A DNA stretch of 64,000 bases. Source: SZUA-38 sp965212525 (GTDB lineage: Bacteria; Pseudomonadota; Gammaproteobacteria; Xanthomonadales; SZUA-38). The notes beneath the pieces are model-generated. The model made no database searches and was not told the DNA's origin. It saw only the letters and a program-made list of their open reading frames with translations. Shown in pieces: positions 9,166 to 18,354 of the stretch (position 1 is its first letter; each line of letters begins with the position of its first letter). The translations under genes and the position numbers were made by a program. The stretch is from positions 1-64,000 of the forward strand of contig CBDBVC010000009.1 of NCBI GenBank assembly GCA_965212525.1, in the 5' to 3' direction.

Positions 9166-11640
9166 TCAGGCCACAGCCTTGGGCTTTGAACGTGGCTTTC
9201 GCTTCTTGCTGCCTGCGGCGAGATCCTCGCTGTCAAAGTCATCCACGGCGATGATCGACGCCACATCCTTGCGGGTCTTGATCAGCAGGGCGTGATCTTC
9301 CTTGTTGATGATGTGCTGTTTCAGTGCTTCATCAAGTTGTGCCTCTGGATTGGCTTCGCTGATCTGACCGGCAATGATTGCCTTTCGCAGTTTGCGCTCG
9401 ATTGGCTCGGCCCTGATGATATCGGGCAGTGCCGCTTCGATCTGTCCGGCATGGTAGTTGGGCAGATCCTGCTTGAATGTCAGTTCGATCAGGCGATCAC
9501 GAGCTTCACCCGGGCTCAGCAGCAGGTTGGCTACCTGATGGCCAAGGCGATCGGCAGGCGGCTGACGCCAGCGTCCGATGGGGAAGATCATGGCACGCAT
9601 CATCCATGCCACCGGTCTGATCGGGAAGTTCCGAATCACGCCTGCGAGTGCCTCCTGCATCTTGAAGATGGCATCCTGACAGGCCCAGTGCAGAAATGGC
9701 AGATCGGCATGTGGCCGGCCCTGATCCTCGAATCGCTTCAGGATCGAAGACAGTATATAGAGCTGGCTCAGCACATCACCCAGACGGGCAGACAGCTTTT
9801 CCTTGAATTTCAGCTTGCCACCCAGTGTCAGCATGGAGATGTCCGATGCCAGGCCGAGTGCAGCACTGTAGCGGTTGATGGCACGGTAGTAGGAGCGGGT
9901 CTGACGGCTGCCGGGTACACGTGCAATCCTGCCACGTGTCATGCCCAGGGTAAATGCACGGCAGGCATTGGATATGGCAATGCCGATATGTCCGAACAGG
10001 GCCTTGTCGAAGGCTTTCAGTCGTTCGCGCTTGTCGTCCAGATTGAGCGCTTCCATTTCCTTGAGCACATAGGGGTGACATCGAATGGCACCCTGACCGA
10101 AGATCATCAGGCTGCGGGTCATGATGTTGGCACCTTCAACCGTGATGGCGATCGGTGATCCCTGATAGCCGCGTCCGCTGAGATTCTTCGGCCCCAGAAT
10201 CACGCCCTTGCCACCGAGAACGTCCATGGAATCGATTACGGCCTTTCGCGCCAGTTCAGTGACATGGTATTTGGCGATGGCTGACGGCACGGACGGCTTC
10301 TCGCCCTGATCGACAGCAGCAGCTGTCATTCGGGCAACGGCAGTGCCTGCGTAGGCATAGCCGCCAATGCGTGCCAGTGCTTCCTGCACTCCTTCGAAAC
10401 GGCCGATAGGTAGATTGAACTGCTTGCGCACACGGGCATAGGCACCGGTGTACATGGCAACAGCGCGCAGGCCACCTGCAGCCGAGGAGGGCAGTGAGAT
10501 GGCGCGTCCCACCGACAGGCATTCGACCAGCATGCGCCAGCCCTGTCCTGCCATCGATTCACCACCGATCAGGTAATCGAGCGGAATGAACACATCCTTG
10601 CCTCTGATCGGACCGTTCATGAACGGGTTGTTGAGCGGGAAGTGGCGTCGACCGATTTCCACACCCTTGGTATCGCGCGGGATCAGTGCCAGGGTGATGC
10701 CGATGTCCTCGGTGTCACCAAGCAGACCATCGGGATCCTTCATCTGGAAGGCCAGACCGATGACACTCGCTACCGGTGCCAGTGTGATGTAGCGCTTGTC
10801 GAAATTCATGCGAAGGCCAAGCACCTTCTTGCCATTGAACTCGCCCTTGCAGACAATCCCGGTGTCAGGAATGGATGTGGCATCCGAACCGGCAGTCGGG
10901 CCGGTCAGGCCGAAACACGGTATTTCCTCACCCTTGGCCAGACGTGGCAGGTAGTGATTCTTCTGTTCTTCGGTACCGTAATGCAGCAGCAGTTCAGCCG
11001 GGCCCAGTGAATTGGGGACGGCAATGGTGGAAAACGCCGTAACGCTGCAACTGGAAACCTTCTGCAGTACACAGGAGTGTGCATAGGCTGAAAAACCGTG
11101 GCCACCGTATTCGGTTGGAATGATCATGCCGAAGAAGCGCTCGTTCTTCAGAAATTCCCAGACGTTCGGTGGCAGGTCGGCCAGTTCGTGTGAAATCTCC
11201 CAGTCATCGAGCATGCTGCACAACTCTTCTACCGGCCCGTCCATGAAGGCACGTTCGCGTGCAGACAGCTCGGGTTCGGGCTTGCGGTGCAGAATACGGA
11301 AATCCGGCTTGCCGGCAAACAGCTCACCTTCCCAGCCAACTGTCCCAGCTTCCAGGGCAATCTGTTCGGTATCGGAAAGGCTCGGTGCCAGTTTCTGGTA
11401 AAGGTTCAGCACAGGTCTGGTGATGTACTGTCGACGGTATTGCTTGTTGTTCAGCAGAACAGCCAGCCCGCCGAAGATGGCCGTGATCAGCAAGGCGGAC
11501 AACCAGCCGACTGATCCGAACAGGACAAAAACAGCGATGGTCGCGGCGCTGGCAATGGTCCATTGCATCAGGGATGCGCGCAGATACCCGCTAATCAGTC
11601 CGATTGCCAGTAATGAGAGTAACAGGGTGAGGGTTGACAT
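9166..11640 (-). CDS. fadE: Long-form acyl-CoA dehydrogenase, FadE type
   Basis: Catalyses the first step of fatty-acid beta-oxidation (acyl-CoA to trans-2-enoyl-CoA with FAD). The ATG at 11640 gives 824 residues, close to E. coli FadE; an upstream in-frame ATG at 11751 adds 37 basic, unfamiliar residues, and CGGAG just upstream of 11640 supports the shorter form. Two N-terminal hydrophobic helices are as in FadE, followed by the dehydrogenase core (IPTEYGGHGFSAYAHS; FGLTGPTAGSDA; DVLGGKGVILGPKN) and the long C-terminal DUF1974 region. The end is very basic (KKRKPRSKPKAVA). It is divergent from a TetR regulator with palindromic sites between them. Confidence 0.95.
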   Translation of the reverse strand: MSTLTLLLSLLAIGLISGYLRASLMQWTIASAATIAVFVLFGSVGWLSALLITAIFGGLAVLLNNKQYRRQYITRPVLNLYQKLAPSLSDTEQIALEAGTVGWEGELFAGKPDFRILHRKPEPELSARERAFMDGPVEELCSMLDDWEISHELADLPPNVWEFLKNERFFGMIIPTEYGGHGFSAYAHSCVLQKVSSCSVTAFSTIAVPNSLGPAELLLHYGTEEQKNHYLPRLAKGEEIPCFGLTGPTAGSDATSIPDTGIVCKGEFNGKKVLGLRMNFDKRYITLAPVASVIGLAFQMKDPDGLLGDTEDIGITLALIPRDTKGVEIGRRHFPLNNPFMNGPIRGKDVFIPLDYLIGGESMAGQGWRMLVECLSVGRAISLPSSAAGGLRAVAMYTGAYARVRKQFNLPIGRFEGVQEALARIGGYAYAGTAVARMTAAAVDQGEKPSVPSAIAKYHVTELARKAVIDSMDVLGGKGVILGPKNLSGRGYQGSPIAITVEGANIMTRSLMIFGQGAIRCHPYVLKEMEALNLDDKRERLKAFDKALFGHIGIAISNACRAFTLGMTRGRIARVPGSRQTRSYYRAINRYSAALGLASDISMLTLGGKLKFKEKLSARLGDVLSQLYILSSILKRFEDQGRPHADLPFLHWACQDAIFKMQEALAGVIRNFPIRPVAWMMRAMIFPIGRWRQPPADRLGHQVANLLLSPGEARDRLIELTFKQDLPNYHAGQIEAALPDIIRAEPIERKLRKAIIAGQISEANPEAQLDEALKQHIINKEDHALLIKTRKDVASIIAVDDFDSEDLAAGSKKRKPRSKPKAVA

Positions 11641-11692
11641 AGTTGCTCCGGAATTCTTTGTAAACAGGAATGTGGCTCGCTGCAAAACCACG

Positions 11693-11710
11693 CCATACGC
11701 ATAAGTATGG
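11693..11710. promoter_or_regulatory. Candidate TetR operator, upstream palindrome
   Basis: CCATAC-N6-GTATGG inverted repeat at 11693-11710, in the fadE/tetR intergenic region. It shares the ATACGCAT core with the second palindrome 37 bp away. Confidence 0.55.
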
Positions 11711-11731
11711 AGTCTGCGAAAATAGTTGTCA

Positions 11732-11745
11732 ATACGCATGCGTAT
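11732..11745. promoter_or_regulatory. Candidate TetR operator, perfect 14-bp palindrome
   Basis: ATACGCATGCGTAT is its own reverse complement. It sits between the divergent fadE and tetR genes, about 40 bases upstream of the tetR start, an arrangement expected for a self-regulating TetR repressor that also controls fadE. Confidence 0.65.
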
Positions 11746-11783
11746 GGTCATAATGATGGCCGATGCAACACGCTTGACTGTTT

Positions 11784-12395
11784 ATGTCCAAAACCCTGCA
11801 AGCCACCGAGAAAATTCAGCTGTCTGCTGCCGACTGGGAGCAGGCGGCACTCGATACCATTTCACAGAAAGGTGTTGCGGCAATCGCCGTGGAATCACTG
11901 GCGCGAACACTTGGGGTCACCAAGGGCAGCTTCTACTGGCATTTCCAGAATCGTGATTCACTGATCGAGTCTGCCCTGAGTCGCTGGGAGCAGGATGACG
12001 TCAATACCTTTGCCCGCAGTTTCGACATCATCCGGGATCCGGCAGACAAGTTGCGCGCGCTGTTTCGCAGGACGCGCCAGGAAATTCAGTCACACCTGAT
12101 ATTTTCAGCACTGTTCCGTGCCACCGATCATCCGCTGGTGCAGCAGATCATGCAACGAGTCTCAGAGCGCCGAATCGAATATCTGACAGCCAGTTACCGA
12201 GAACTGGGTCTGTCAACACGGGAGGCTGTCAATCGCGCGCGGCTCACCTATCTGTCCTATGTCGGCTTTCTGCAGTACTACCAGCAGTTCAAGTCGGTGC
12301 GCATGAGTGCACAGGAGGTATCGGAATACATGGAGCATGTGATCAGTACGCTGATCCCGGCTGAACCATCTCCAAATGAAAGGCCAGCAGGCTGA
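11784..12395 (+). CDS. TetR-family transcriptional regulator
   Basis: A 203-residue regulator. The N-terminal helix-turn-helix is clear (VESLARTLGVTKGSFYWHFQNRD, residues about 36-58), followed by a helical ligand-binding domain. It is transcribed divergently from fadE, with two related palindromes in the gap, so control of fadE and of itself is likely; the ligand could be an acyl-CoA, by analogy with other fatty-acid TetR regulators, but nothing in the sequence proves it. There is no clear ribosome binding site before the ATG at 11784. It is not a sequence I can name as FadR, PsrA or FabR. Confidence 0.92.
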   Translation: MSKTLQATEKIQLSAADWEQAALDTISQKGVAAIAVESLARTLGVTKGSFYWHFQNRDSLIESALSRWEQDDVNTFARSFDIIRDPADKLRALFRRTRQEIQSHLIFSALFRATDHPLVQQIMQRVSERRIEYLTASYRELGLSTREAVNRARLTYLSYVGFLQYYQQFKSVRMSAQEVSEYMEHVISTLIPAEPSPNERPAG

Positions 12396-12402
12396 ATAGA
12401 AA

Positions 12403-12431
12403 TTGAATTTGGCATGAAGACGCGTTATCTT
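12403..12431 (+). promoter_or_regulatory. Candidate sigma-70 promoter for pckG
   Basis: TTGAAT at 12403-12408 and TATCTT at 12426-12431 are separated by 17 bases, upstream of pckG. The rest of the leader (to 12601) contains only a CTGCATGCAG palindrome and no gene. Confidence 0.35.
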
Positions 12432-12601
12432 GTGCGCTTTTCTGCATCCAAGAATTCACGCCAGCGGAACAATCCCGTCGTAACAACACCGATGACACCT
12501 GCCGAAACACAATACAGGGGTACTGCTGCATGCAGTCGACTCCCGCTGCCGGTGAGCACTGACTGCTGCGTGAGAATGAACATGAATGAGGTAATCTGGT
12601 A

Positions 12602-14371
12602 ATGACCACGACCAATCAGGCACTCGCCCAGTGGGTTGCCGACGTCGAACGATTGACACAACCCGAGGCGATTGTGTGGTGTGATGGCAGCGATGAGGAA
12701 AATTCGCGCCTGATCGACCTGATGCTGGCATCAGGCGACATGAAAAAACTGAATGAAAACACACACCCGGGCTGTTATCTGCACCTGTCAGACAGTCAGG
12801 ATGTGGCCCGTGTCGAGCACCTCACGTTCATCTGTACCGATAATCAGGATGATGCCGGTCCGAACAATAACTGGATGAGTCCCGATGAGGCTCATCAGAA
12901 GATCGATGCCCTCTATGACGGTTGCATGAAAGGGCGCACCATGTATGTGGTGCCCTACTGCATGGGGCCAATTGATTCACCACTGGCACGCTGTGGTGTC
13001 GAGATAACCGACAGCCCCTATGTGGTTGTCAACATGCGCTTGATGACGCGCATGGGGCAGCAGGCGCTGGCAAGAATCGAACGCGAAGGAAACTTCGTCA
13101 AGGGTCTGCATTCCACCGGTGAACTCGATCCGGATCGTCGTTACATCATGCACTTTCCCGAAGAGCTGACCATCAAGAGCTATGGCTCGGGCTATGGTGG
13201 CAATGCCCTGCTGGGCAAGAAATGCCACGCACTGCGTATTGCCAGCTGGCAGGCCAGGCAGGAAGGCTGGCTGGCCGAGCACATGCTGATTGTCGGTGTG
13301 GAAAACCCGCAGGGTGAGGTTCATTACGTTGCAGCCGCGTTTCCATCGGCCTGCGGCAAGACCAATCTGGCCATGATGATTCCACCGGCTGAAAAGGACG
13401 GCTGGAAGGTATGGACTGTCGGTGATGACATCTGCTGGATGCGTCCTGGCGAGGATGGACGTCTGTGGGCCATCAATCCGGAAGCCGGTTTCTTCGGTGT
13501 CGCGCCCGGAACCAGTGAATCCACCAATCCCAATGCACTGGCGATGCTGAACAGGGATGCGATTTTCACCAATGTCGCTGAAACAGCTGACAACCAGCCC
13601 TGGTGGGAAGGCTGTGCCGAAGGCAAGCCGGTTACCGACTGGAAAGGTCAGGCCATGTCAGATGACGGCCCGGCGGCACACCCGAATTCACGTTTTACTG
13701 TCTCGATGAAAAACTGCCCGAGTTATTCCGAGCAGGCCGAAGCATCACGCGGTGTGCCCATCTCGGCCATCATATTCGGCGGTCGTCGTGAGCGACTGGT
13801 GCCGCTGGTGATGCAGGCGAAGGACTGGCAGCACGGTGTGTTGCTGGGCGCCGCCATGGCATCGGAAACCACCGCTGCCGCCACCGGTGCAGTCGGTGTG
13901 GTTCGTCGCGACCCGATGGCTATGAAGCCATTTTGCGGCTACAACTTTGCCGATTATTTTGCACACTGGCTGTCCTTCGAGGAGCGAGCCAGCAACCTGC
14001 CCGAGATCTTTCATGTCAACTGGTTCCGCAAGGATGCCGAGGGCCGCTTCATGTGGCCAGGTTTCGGTGACAATATCAGAGTTCTCGAGTGGATCCTCGA
14101 TCGCTGTCACGGCAATACCGCTGCGACTGAAACTCCGGTGGGTATCCTGCCTGTCGATGGCAGTCTCGATCTGACCGGCCTTGATATGGATCCGGCCGTG
14201 ATGGCAGACCTGATCAATGTGGACTCCGCCAGCTGGGCAGACGAACTGGAACAGATCGGTGAGTATCTCGAATCTTACGGTGAGCGCATGCCGCAGGCAT
14301 TACGTGCACGCTACCAGCAGGTTGTAGCCGATCTTGCTGCCTCGCAGCGCGTTGCGGCACCAGTCGCCTGA
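12602..14371 (+). CDS. pckG: Phosphoenolpyruvate carboxykinase (GTP)
   Basis: Converts oxaloacetate plus GTP to phosphoenolpyruvate, the first step of gluconeogenesis. The 589-residue length is normal for the GTP enzyme. The kinase-1 loop FPSACGKTNLAMM is present (PSACGKTN at 248-255, with the reactive Cys251), as are the substrate-binding motif GSGYGGNALLGKKCHALR and the kinase-2/metal region VGDDICWM. Most enterobacteria use the ATP form, so the GTP enzyme is a useful lineage marker. A single-gene unit with a strong terminator. Together with fadE just upstream, it fits growth on fatty acids or other gluconeogenic carbon. Confidence 0.97.
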   Translation: MTTTNQALAQWVADVERLTQPEAIVWCDGSDEENSRLIDLMLASGDMKKLNENTHPGCYLHLSDSQDVARVEHLTFICTDNQDDAGPNNNWMSPDEAHQKIDALYDGCMKGRTMYVVPYCMGPIDSPLARCGVEITDSPYVVVNMRLMTRMGQQALARIEREGNFVKGLHSTGELDPDRRYIMHFPEELTIKSYGSGYGGNALLGKKCHALRIASWQARQEGWLAEHMLIVGVENPQGEVHYVAAAFPSACGKTNLAMMIPPAEKDGWKVWTVGDDICWMRPGEDGRLWAINPEAGFFGVAPGTSESTNPNALAMLNRDAIFTNVAETADNQPWWEGCAEGKPVTDWKGQAMSDDGPAAHPNSRFTVSMKNCPSYSEQAEASRGVPISAIIFGGRRERLVPLVMQAKDWQHGVLLGAAMASETTAAATGAVGVVRRDPMAMKPFCGYNFADYFAHWLSFEERASNLPEIFHVNWFRKDAEGRFMWPGFGDNIRVLEWILDRCHGNTAATETPVGILPVDGSLDLTGLDMDPAVMADLINVDSASWADELEQIGEYLESYGERMPQALRARYQQVVADLAASQRVAAPVA

Positions 14372-14388
14372 TCCAGCAATGATCTTCG

Positions 14389-14427
14389 AAACCGGTCTGG
14401 TGTGTTCTTGCCAGACCGGTTTTTTTT
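14389..14427 (+). terminator. Terminator after pckG
   Basis: A perfect 12-bp stem (AAACCGGTCTGG at 14389-14400, CCAGACCGGTTT at 14411-14422), 10-base loop and a T-run to 14427. Confidence 0.93.
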
Positions 14428-14529
14428 GCCTCAAGATATCGATCTGTCAATATTCACGCATCCGCACTAAACCATTTCTGTGTCATTGCCGTCTATTCTG
14501 TTAGACAATAACGCTGACTGAAGCAGAAC

Positions 14530-15108
14530 GTGTACGCACTGTTGAACGAAAAACTTGAAACCTCTCAAGTACAGCAAGAACGTGGCGATGTTGATCTTGT
14601 TGAGCAGGCGGTTGAAGGCAATCAGTGGGCCTTCGAGTCGCTGTACCGGTCCAATGTGTCGCGCATACATGCGTTGTGTCTCAGGCTGGTTGGCGGGCAT
14701 GTTCAGCTGGCAGAGGAGATGACGCAGGAAGCATTCATTCGTGCCTGGAACAAGCTGTCCACATTCCAGGGACGTTCAAGCTTCTCAACCTGGTTGCACC
14801 GACTCACGGTGAATGTCGTGCTCAGTGACAAGCGCAGTCAGGCCAGACGACGACAGCTCGAAGTGGTTGCCGAGGATTATGTGCTGGACAAGGCTGATGG
14901 CTTGTCTCGTGAGCCAGGAAAGACCATGGATCTGGAACAACTGGTGGCAAGGCTGCCGACACAGGCCAGGACCATACTGGTACTGCACGATATAGAAGGC
15001 TACAAGCACCGTGAAATCGCAGAAATGATGGGCATTGCCGAAGGCAGTTCCAAGGCACATCTGCACAGGGCCAGAAAACAGATAATTGAATGGATGACAG
15101 ACTCATGA
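14530..15108 (+). CDS. ECF-type RNA polymerase sigma factor
   Basis: A 192-residue sigma-70-family factor with only regions 2 and 4. Region 2 includes LAEEMTQEAFIRAWNKLSTF and SSFSTWLHRLTVNV; region 4 is the helix-turn-helix GYKHREIAEMMGIAEGSSKA followed by HLHRARKQI. The start is the GTG at 14530. The downstream gene begins within the last codons (ATGA at 15105-15108), and that small membrane protein is probably its anti-sigma or partner. I could not identify an autoregulatory promoter with confidence. Confidence 0.92.
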   Translation: MYALLNEKLETSQVQQERGDVDLVEQAVEGNQWAFESLYRSNVSRIHALCLRLVGGHVQLAEEMTQEAFIRAWNKLSTFQGRSSFSTWLHRLTVNVVLSDKRSQARRRQLEVVAEDYVLDKADGLSREPGKTMDLEQLVARLPTQARTILVLHDIEGYKHREIAEMMGIAEGSSKAHLHRARKQIIEWMTDS

Positions 15109-15602
15109 ACGAAAAAGAGTTACTCCAGAAACTGAAGGCATTGCCAAAGGAAATAGAGCCAGAACACGAGCTCTGGCCAGGTGTCGAGAAATCGATCAGG
15201 CCCCGTCGATCAGAAGCACGGCAGTGGATGCTGGCTGTGGCTGGCCTGATGGTGATGCTGACAGGTGTGCTGTTCTGGCAGGCCCGGCCGGACCCGTCTT
15301 CGGTCAGCACCGAAGATCTGCGACTGATGGCTCGTGAATGGCAGAATGAACAATTGCGGTATGCATCCACGCTGAAGGGCTTGTCCAGTCAGATCAGTGA
15401 ACTGGAACAGAACCAGCAATTGTATCTGGCCAGCCATTACCAGCGAGGACTCAATGGCGTTCTGGCTGCGGAACGTTCGTTGACCAAGGCCATGGTCGCA
15501 TCACCCGGTGACGAATTCCTGAGCCGAAAACTGGCCGATGTACAGGCCGTTCACCTGGATCTGTTGCGCGATATCATCGAGCGGTCCCGGGCCCGAGTCT
15601 GA
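15105..15602 (+). CDS. Putative membrane-bound anti-sigma partner of the ECF sigma factor
   Basis: A 165-residue protein with a cytoplasmic N-terminal segment of about 45 residues, one transmembrane helix (WMLAVAGLMVMLTGVLFWQA) and a periplasmic helical region rich in Gln/Glu (SSQISELEQNQQLYL). There is no HxxxCxxC zinc motif. The ATG at 15105 overlaps the sigma-factor stop by four bases; an in-frame ATG at 15090 would overlap more. Position and topology point to an anti-sigma factor, but there is no recognisable family match, so the role is inferred. Confidence 0.65.
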   Translation: MNEKELLQKLKALPKEIEPEHELWPGVEKSIRPRRSEARQWMLAVAGLMVMLTGVLFWQARPDPSSVSTEDLRLMAREWQNEQLRYASTLKGLSSQISELEQNQQLYLASHYQRGLNGVLAAERSLTKAMVASPGDEFLSRKLADVQAVHLDLLRDIIERSRARV

Positions 15603-15625
15603 GACCCCGCGTCTGAGCCCGGATC

Positions 15626-16591
15626 TCAGGCATCGCAAATGTCTCCGCTTGCGGGTGCTGCCGGGGCATGATCACTACGACCAATAAATTCAAGTACATC
15701 CGACAGTATGCGATTGTTGTTCGGTCGCCCCAGTCCTGAAAACGCGATCACTGTGGTGGCATGTCTGGCATCATCATAATACCGGGTAGTCACCTGTCCA
15801 CCACTGGATTCAATCGTGCGGCTCAGTGACTGTGTATTCTCGATGCGTACCGTCCGGTCCTTGCGGCCATGTATCAGCAGTGCCCTGGCTTCATTGCCGT
15901 CAACATAATTGACAGGCTGGCTGATGTGTATCGGCAGGTGGTCGGAGAATATGGCCTGCAGCAGCGGATCGTTGCTTGGCAGGAAGTCATATGGGCCGCT
16001 GAGCCCGACAAAGGCATCGAAAATGGTTGTTTCGCTCACCATGGCTTCATGCTGGCCCAGTGAATCGATCAGAAAGCTCTGGTTGAACGTCAGCACGGCA
16101 GCAATATGTGCGCCTGCCGAATGACCCATGACGATGCGTTTGTCGTGAACCCCTCCAGGCATGTCGCAAAGGCTGAATGCGACCGCATTGGCAGCATCTT
16201 CGATAAATGACGGATAGCGAACCTCGGGATAGAGACGGTAGTCCGGTATGATGACCTGATATCCCCGGCGCGAAAGTGTCTTGCCGACAAAGGCATAATC
16301 CTCCCGCTGACCATCACGCCAGCTGCCGCCATAGAAGAAATAGACTGTTGCACGCGGGTTTTCCGGTGTGTACACACTGAGGCCGTGTCGCTCATGCGGG
16401 CCGTACTGATAATCTGCCACGCTCACCTCATCACCTGATCGGGTGCTCAGGTTGAGGAAACGGATCGGCTTGCATGCGGTCATAGCTACTGTCATCAGTG
16501 CCAGCAGGACGCCACGTGACAGCGGTGATAACAGTTCATGTCGTTTGTCGATCTGCAATTCAGTCACTTGAGGTAAGGCCATTGTATGCAA
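15626..16591 (-). CDS. Alpha/beta hydrolase (esterase), probable lipoprotein
   Basis: A 321-residue alpha/beta-hydrolase of the carboxylesterase/feruloyl-esterase-like group. An oxyanion-type YFFYGGSW (84-91) precedes the nucleophile elbow GHSAG (156-160, Ser158). Later acid and His residues are plausible in IHGRKDRTVRIE and DDARHATTV. The N-terminus has a hydrophobic segment ending VAMTAC (Cys40), a weak lipobox, suggesting a membrane-anchored lipoprotein; starting at Met4 would change little. It is convergent with the sigma/anti-sigma pair, separated by 23 bases with a short CTGAG-CTCAG hairpin. Substrate unknown. Confidence 0.85.
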   Translation of the reverse strand: MHTMALPQVTELQIDKRHELLSPLSRGVLLALMTVAMTACKPIRFLNLSTRSGDEVSVADYQYGPHERHGLSVYTPENPRATVYFFYGGSWRDGQREDYAFVGKTLSRRGYQVIIPDYRLYPEVRYPSFIEDAANAVAFSLCDMPGGVHDKRIVMGHSAGAHIAAVLTFNQSFLIDSLGQHEAMVSETTIFDAFVGLSGPYDFLPSNDPLLQAIFSDHLPIHISQPVNYVDGNEARALLIHGRKDRTVRIENTQSLSRTIESSGGQVTTRYYDDARHATTVIAFSGLGRPNNNRILSDVLEFIGRSDHAPAAPASGDICDA

Positions 16592-16653
16592 AAGCTCGCT
16601 TTCATCTGTGTACGGGCACAGTTTATAATTGATCGTTTGTGACTATCACGTAA

Positions 16654-18354
16654 ATGAAATTGACAGATCCCAATAAAATTCGCCTGTCGCTGATGATCCT
16701 GCTGGCATCATCAGTGCTGATCCAGCAGGTACATGCCCAGTTTACAGACATGGCTGAGGAGGCGGGTCTCGATTTCACTCATTTCAACGGCATGTCCGGA
16801 AAGACCTATTTCCCGGAAATGATGGGCGCGGGTGCGGCGCTCATCGATTATGACAAGGATGGTGATCTGGATGTGTATCTGGTTCAGGGTGCACCGCTCG
16901 GCAAGGACATCAGCGATGAAGAATTCATCTTCCAGCCGGTGTACCCCAGGCCACTGACTGATCGTCTCTACCGCAACGACAGCACACCCGGCAAGCTCAG
17001 CTTCGTTGATGTCACCGAGAATTCCGGTCTGGAAGGCACCACGGGCTATGGCATGGGCGTCACAGTGGTTGATATCAACCGCGATGGCTGGCCCGATCTG
17101 TACCTTTCCAATTTTGGCAGTAACCAGCTGCTGATCAATGAAAGCGGACGATTCACTGACAGGACGGCTGCCTGGAATGCCGATGATGACCGCTGGAGTA
17201 TCATTGCCGTGCCTCTGGATTACGACAGTGACGGATTTCTGGATCTGTATGTGGTCAATTACGTGAATTTCAGTTTCGGCAACCTCAAGACCTGTCGCAG
17301 CAACTATGATGCGCCGGATTACTGCTCACCACAGTCATACAAGCCCGAAGCTGACCGATTGCTGCGTAATCTGGGTGGCAAGTCGCTGGCCAATGTCACT
17401 TCAAACACTGGGGTCGGCATTGCCGAGGCACCGGGCCTTGGTGGCGTGGCCGGAGACTTCAATGGTGATGGGCTGACCGACCTGTATATTGCCAATGACG
17501 GCGCCGGCAACTTCCTTTGGCTGAACAAGGACAGTCGCAGTTTCGTCGAGGATGCACTGATGGCCGGGGTGGCCGTCAACATGAGCGGTACACCGGAAGC
17601 CAGTATGGGTGTTGATACAGCAGACTTTGATGCCGATGGTGATCTGGACCTGTTCATGACCCACCTGAACCGGCAGACAAACACATTGTATGTCAATGAT
17701 GGCGAGGGCTGGTTCACAGACACCACCGGTGCCAGCGTGCTCGGTGCCAGCAGTTTTTCATATACCGGCTTCGGTACACGCTGGTTCGATTATGACAACG
17801 ACGGCTGGCTTGACCTGTTCAGTGCCAATGGTGCTGTGGTCAAGGTTGAAGAGCAGGATCTGGGCGGCGACCCGTTTCCGCTGAAACAGGATAATCAGCT
17901 GTGGCGCAACGTCGGTCAGGGCAAATACGAGAAAGCCGGCAGCAGTTCCGGCGATGTCTTCAGCCGCTTGCGGGTCAGTCGCGGGGCAGCCTTCGGAGAT
18001 CTGGACAACGATGGTGATACCGATATCGTGGTGACCAATAATGCCGGCCCGGTCGAACTGCTGGTCAATACTGTCGGGCAATCCGCCGGGTGGGTCGGGT
18101 TCAACCTGACAGACCGTCACGGAAGCCCGGCAATTGGTGCCCGGGTCACAGTCAGTTTGAACGAAATAGAACTAATCCGGTCTGTCCGTACTGACGGGTC
18201 CTATGTATCGTCACACGATCACAGGGTTCTGATCGGTCTTGCCGGTCATCAGGGCAGGGTGACGGCAACGGTGACCTGGCCTGACGGACAGAAACAGCGA
18301 TTCACGGAACTGGAAACGGGTCGCTATCACGATCTGGAGCAAAAGCAATCATGA
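16654..18354 (+). CDS. CRTAC1-family secreted protein (FG-GAP repeats and ASPIC/UnbV domain)
   Basis: A secreted 566-residue beta-propeller protein. A signal peptide ends at HAQ-FT. At least seven calcium-binding FG-GAP/VCBS loops are visible: DYDKDGDLDVY, DINRDGWPDLY, DYDSDGFLDLY, DFNGDGLTDLY, DFDADGDLDLF, DYDNDGWLDLF and DLDNDGDTDIV. The C-terminal part (FNLTDRHGSPAIGARVTVS, then VTWPDGQKQRFTEL) is the ASPIC/UnbV domain. Such proteins are common near TonB receptors in marine bacteria; their function is unclear. It overlaps the next TPR gene by four bases (ATGA) and lies upstream of the TonB-dependent receptor. Confidence 0.93.
   Translation: MKLTDPNKIRLSLMILLASSVLIQQVHAQFTDMAEEAGLDFTHFNGMSGKTYFPEMMGAGAALIDYDKDGDLDVYLVQGAPLGKDISDEEFIFQPVYPRPLTDRLYRNDSTPGKLSFVDVTENSGLEGTTGYGMGVTVVDINRDGWPDLYLSNFGSNQLLINESGRFTDRTAAWNADDDRWSIIAVPLDYDSDGFLDLYVVNYVNFSFGNLKTCRSNYDAPDYCSPQSYKPEADRLLRNLGGKSLANVTSNTGVGIAEAPGLGGVAGDFNGDGLTDLYIANDGAGNFLWLNKDSRSFVEDALMAGVAVNMSGTPEASMGVDTADFDADGDLDLFMTHLNRQTNTLYVNDGEGWFTDTTGASVLGASSFSYTGFGTRWFDYDNDGWLDLFSANGAVVKVEEQDLGGDPFPLKQDNQLWRNVGQGKYEKAGSSSGDVFSRLRVSRGAAFGDLDNDGDTDIVVTNNAGPVELLVNTVGQSAGWVGFNLTDRHGSPAIGARVTVSLNEIELIRSVRTDGSYVSSHDHRVLIGLAGHQGRVTATVTWPDGQKQRFTELETGRYHDLEQKQS

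Noticed and set aside
9292..10158. 288-residue plus-strand ORF opposite fadE
   Set aside because: Antisense frame across conserved acyl-CoA dehydrogenase sequence; composition unlike a protein.
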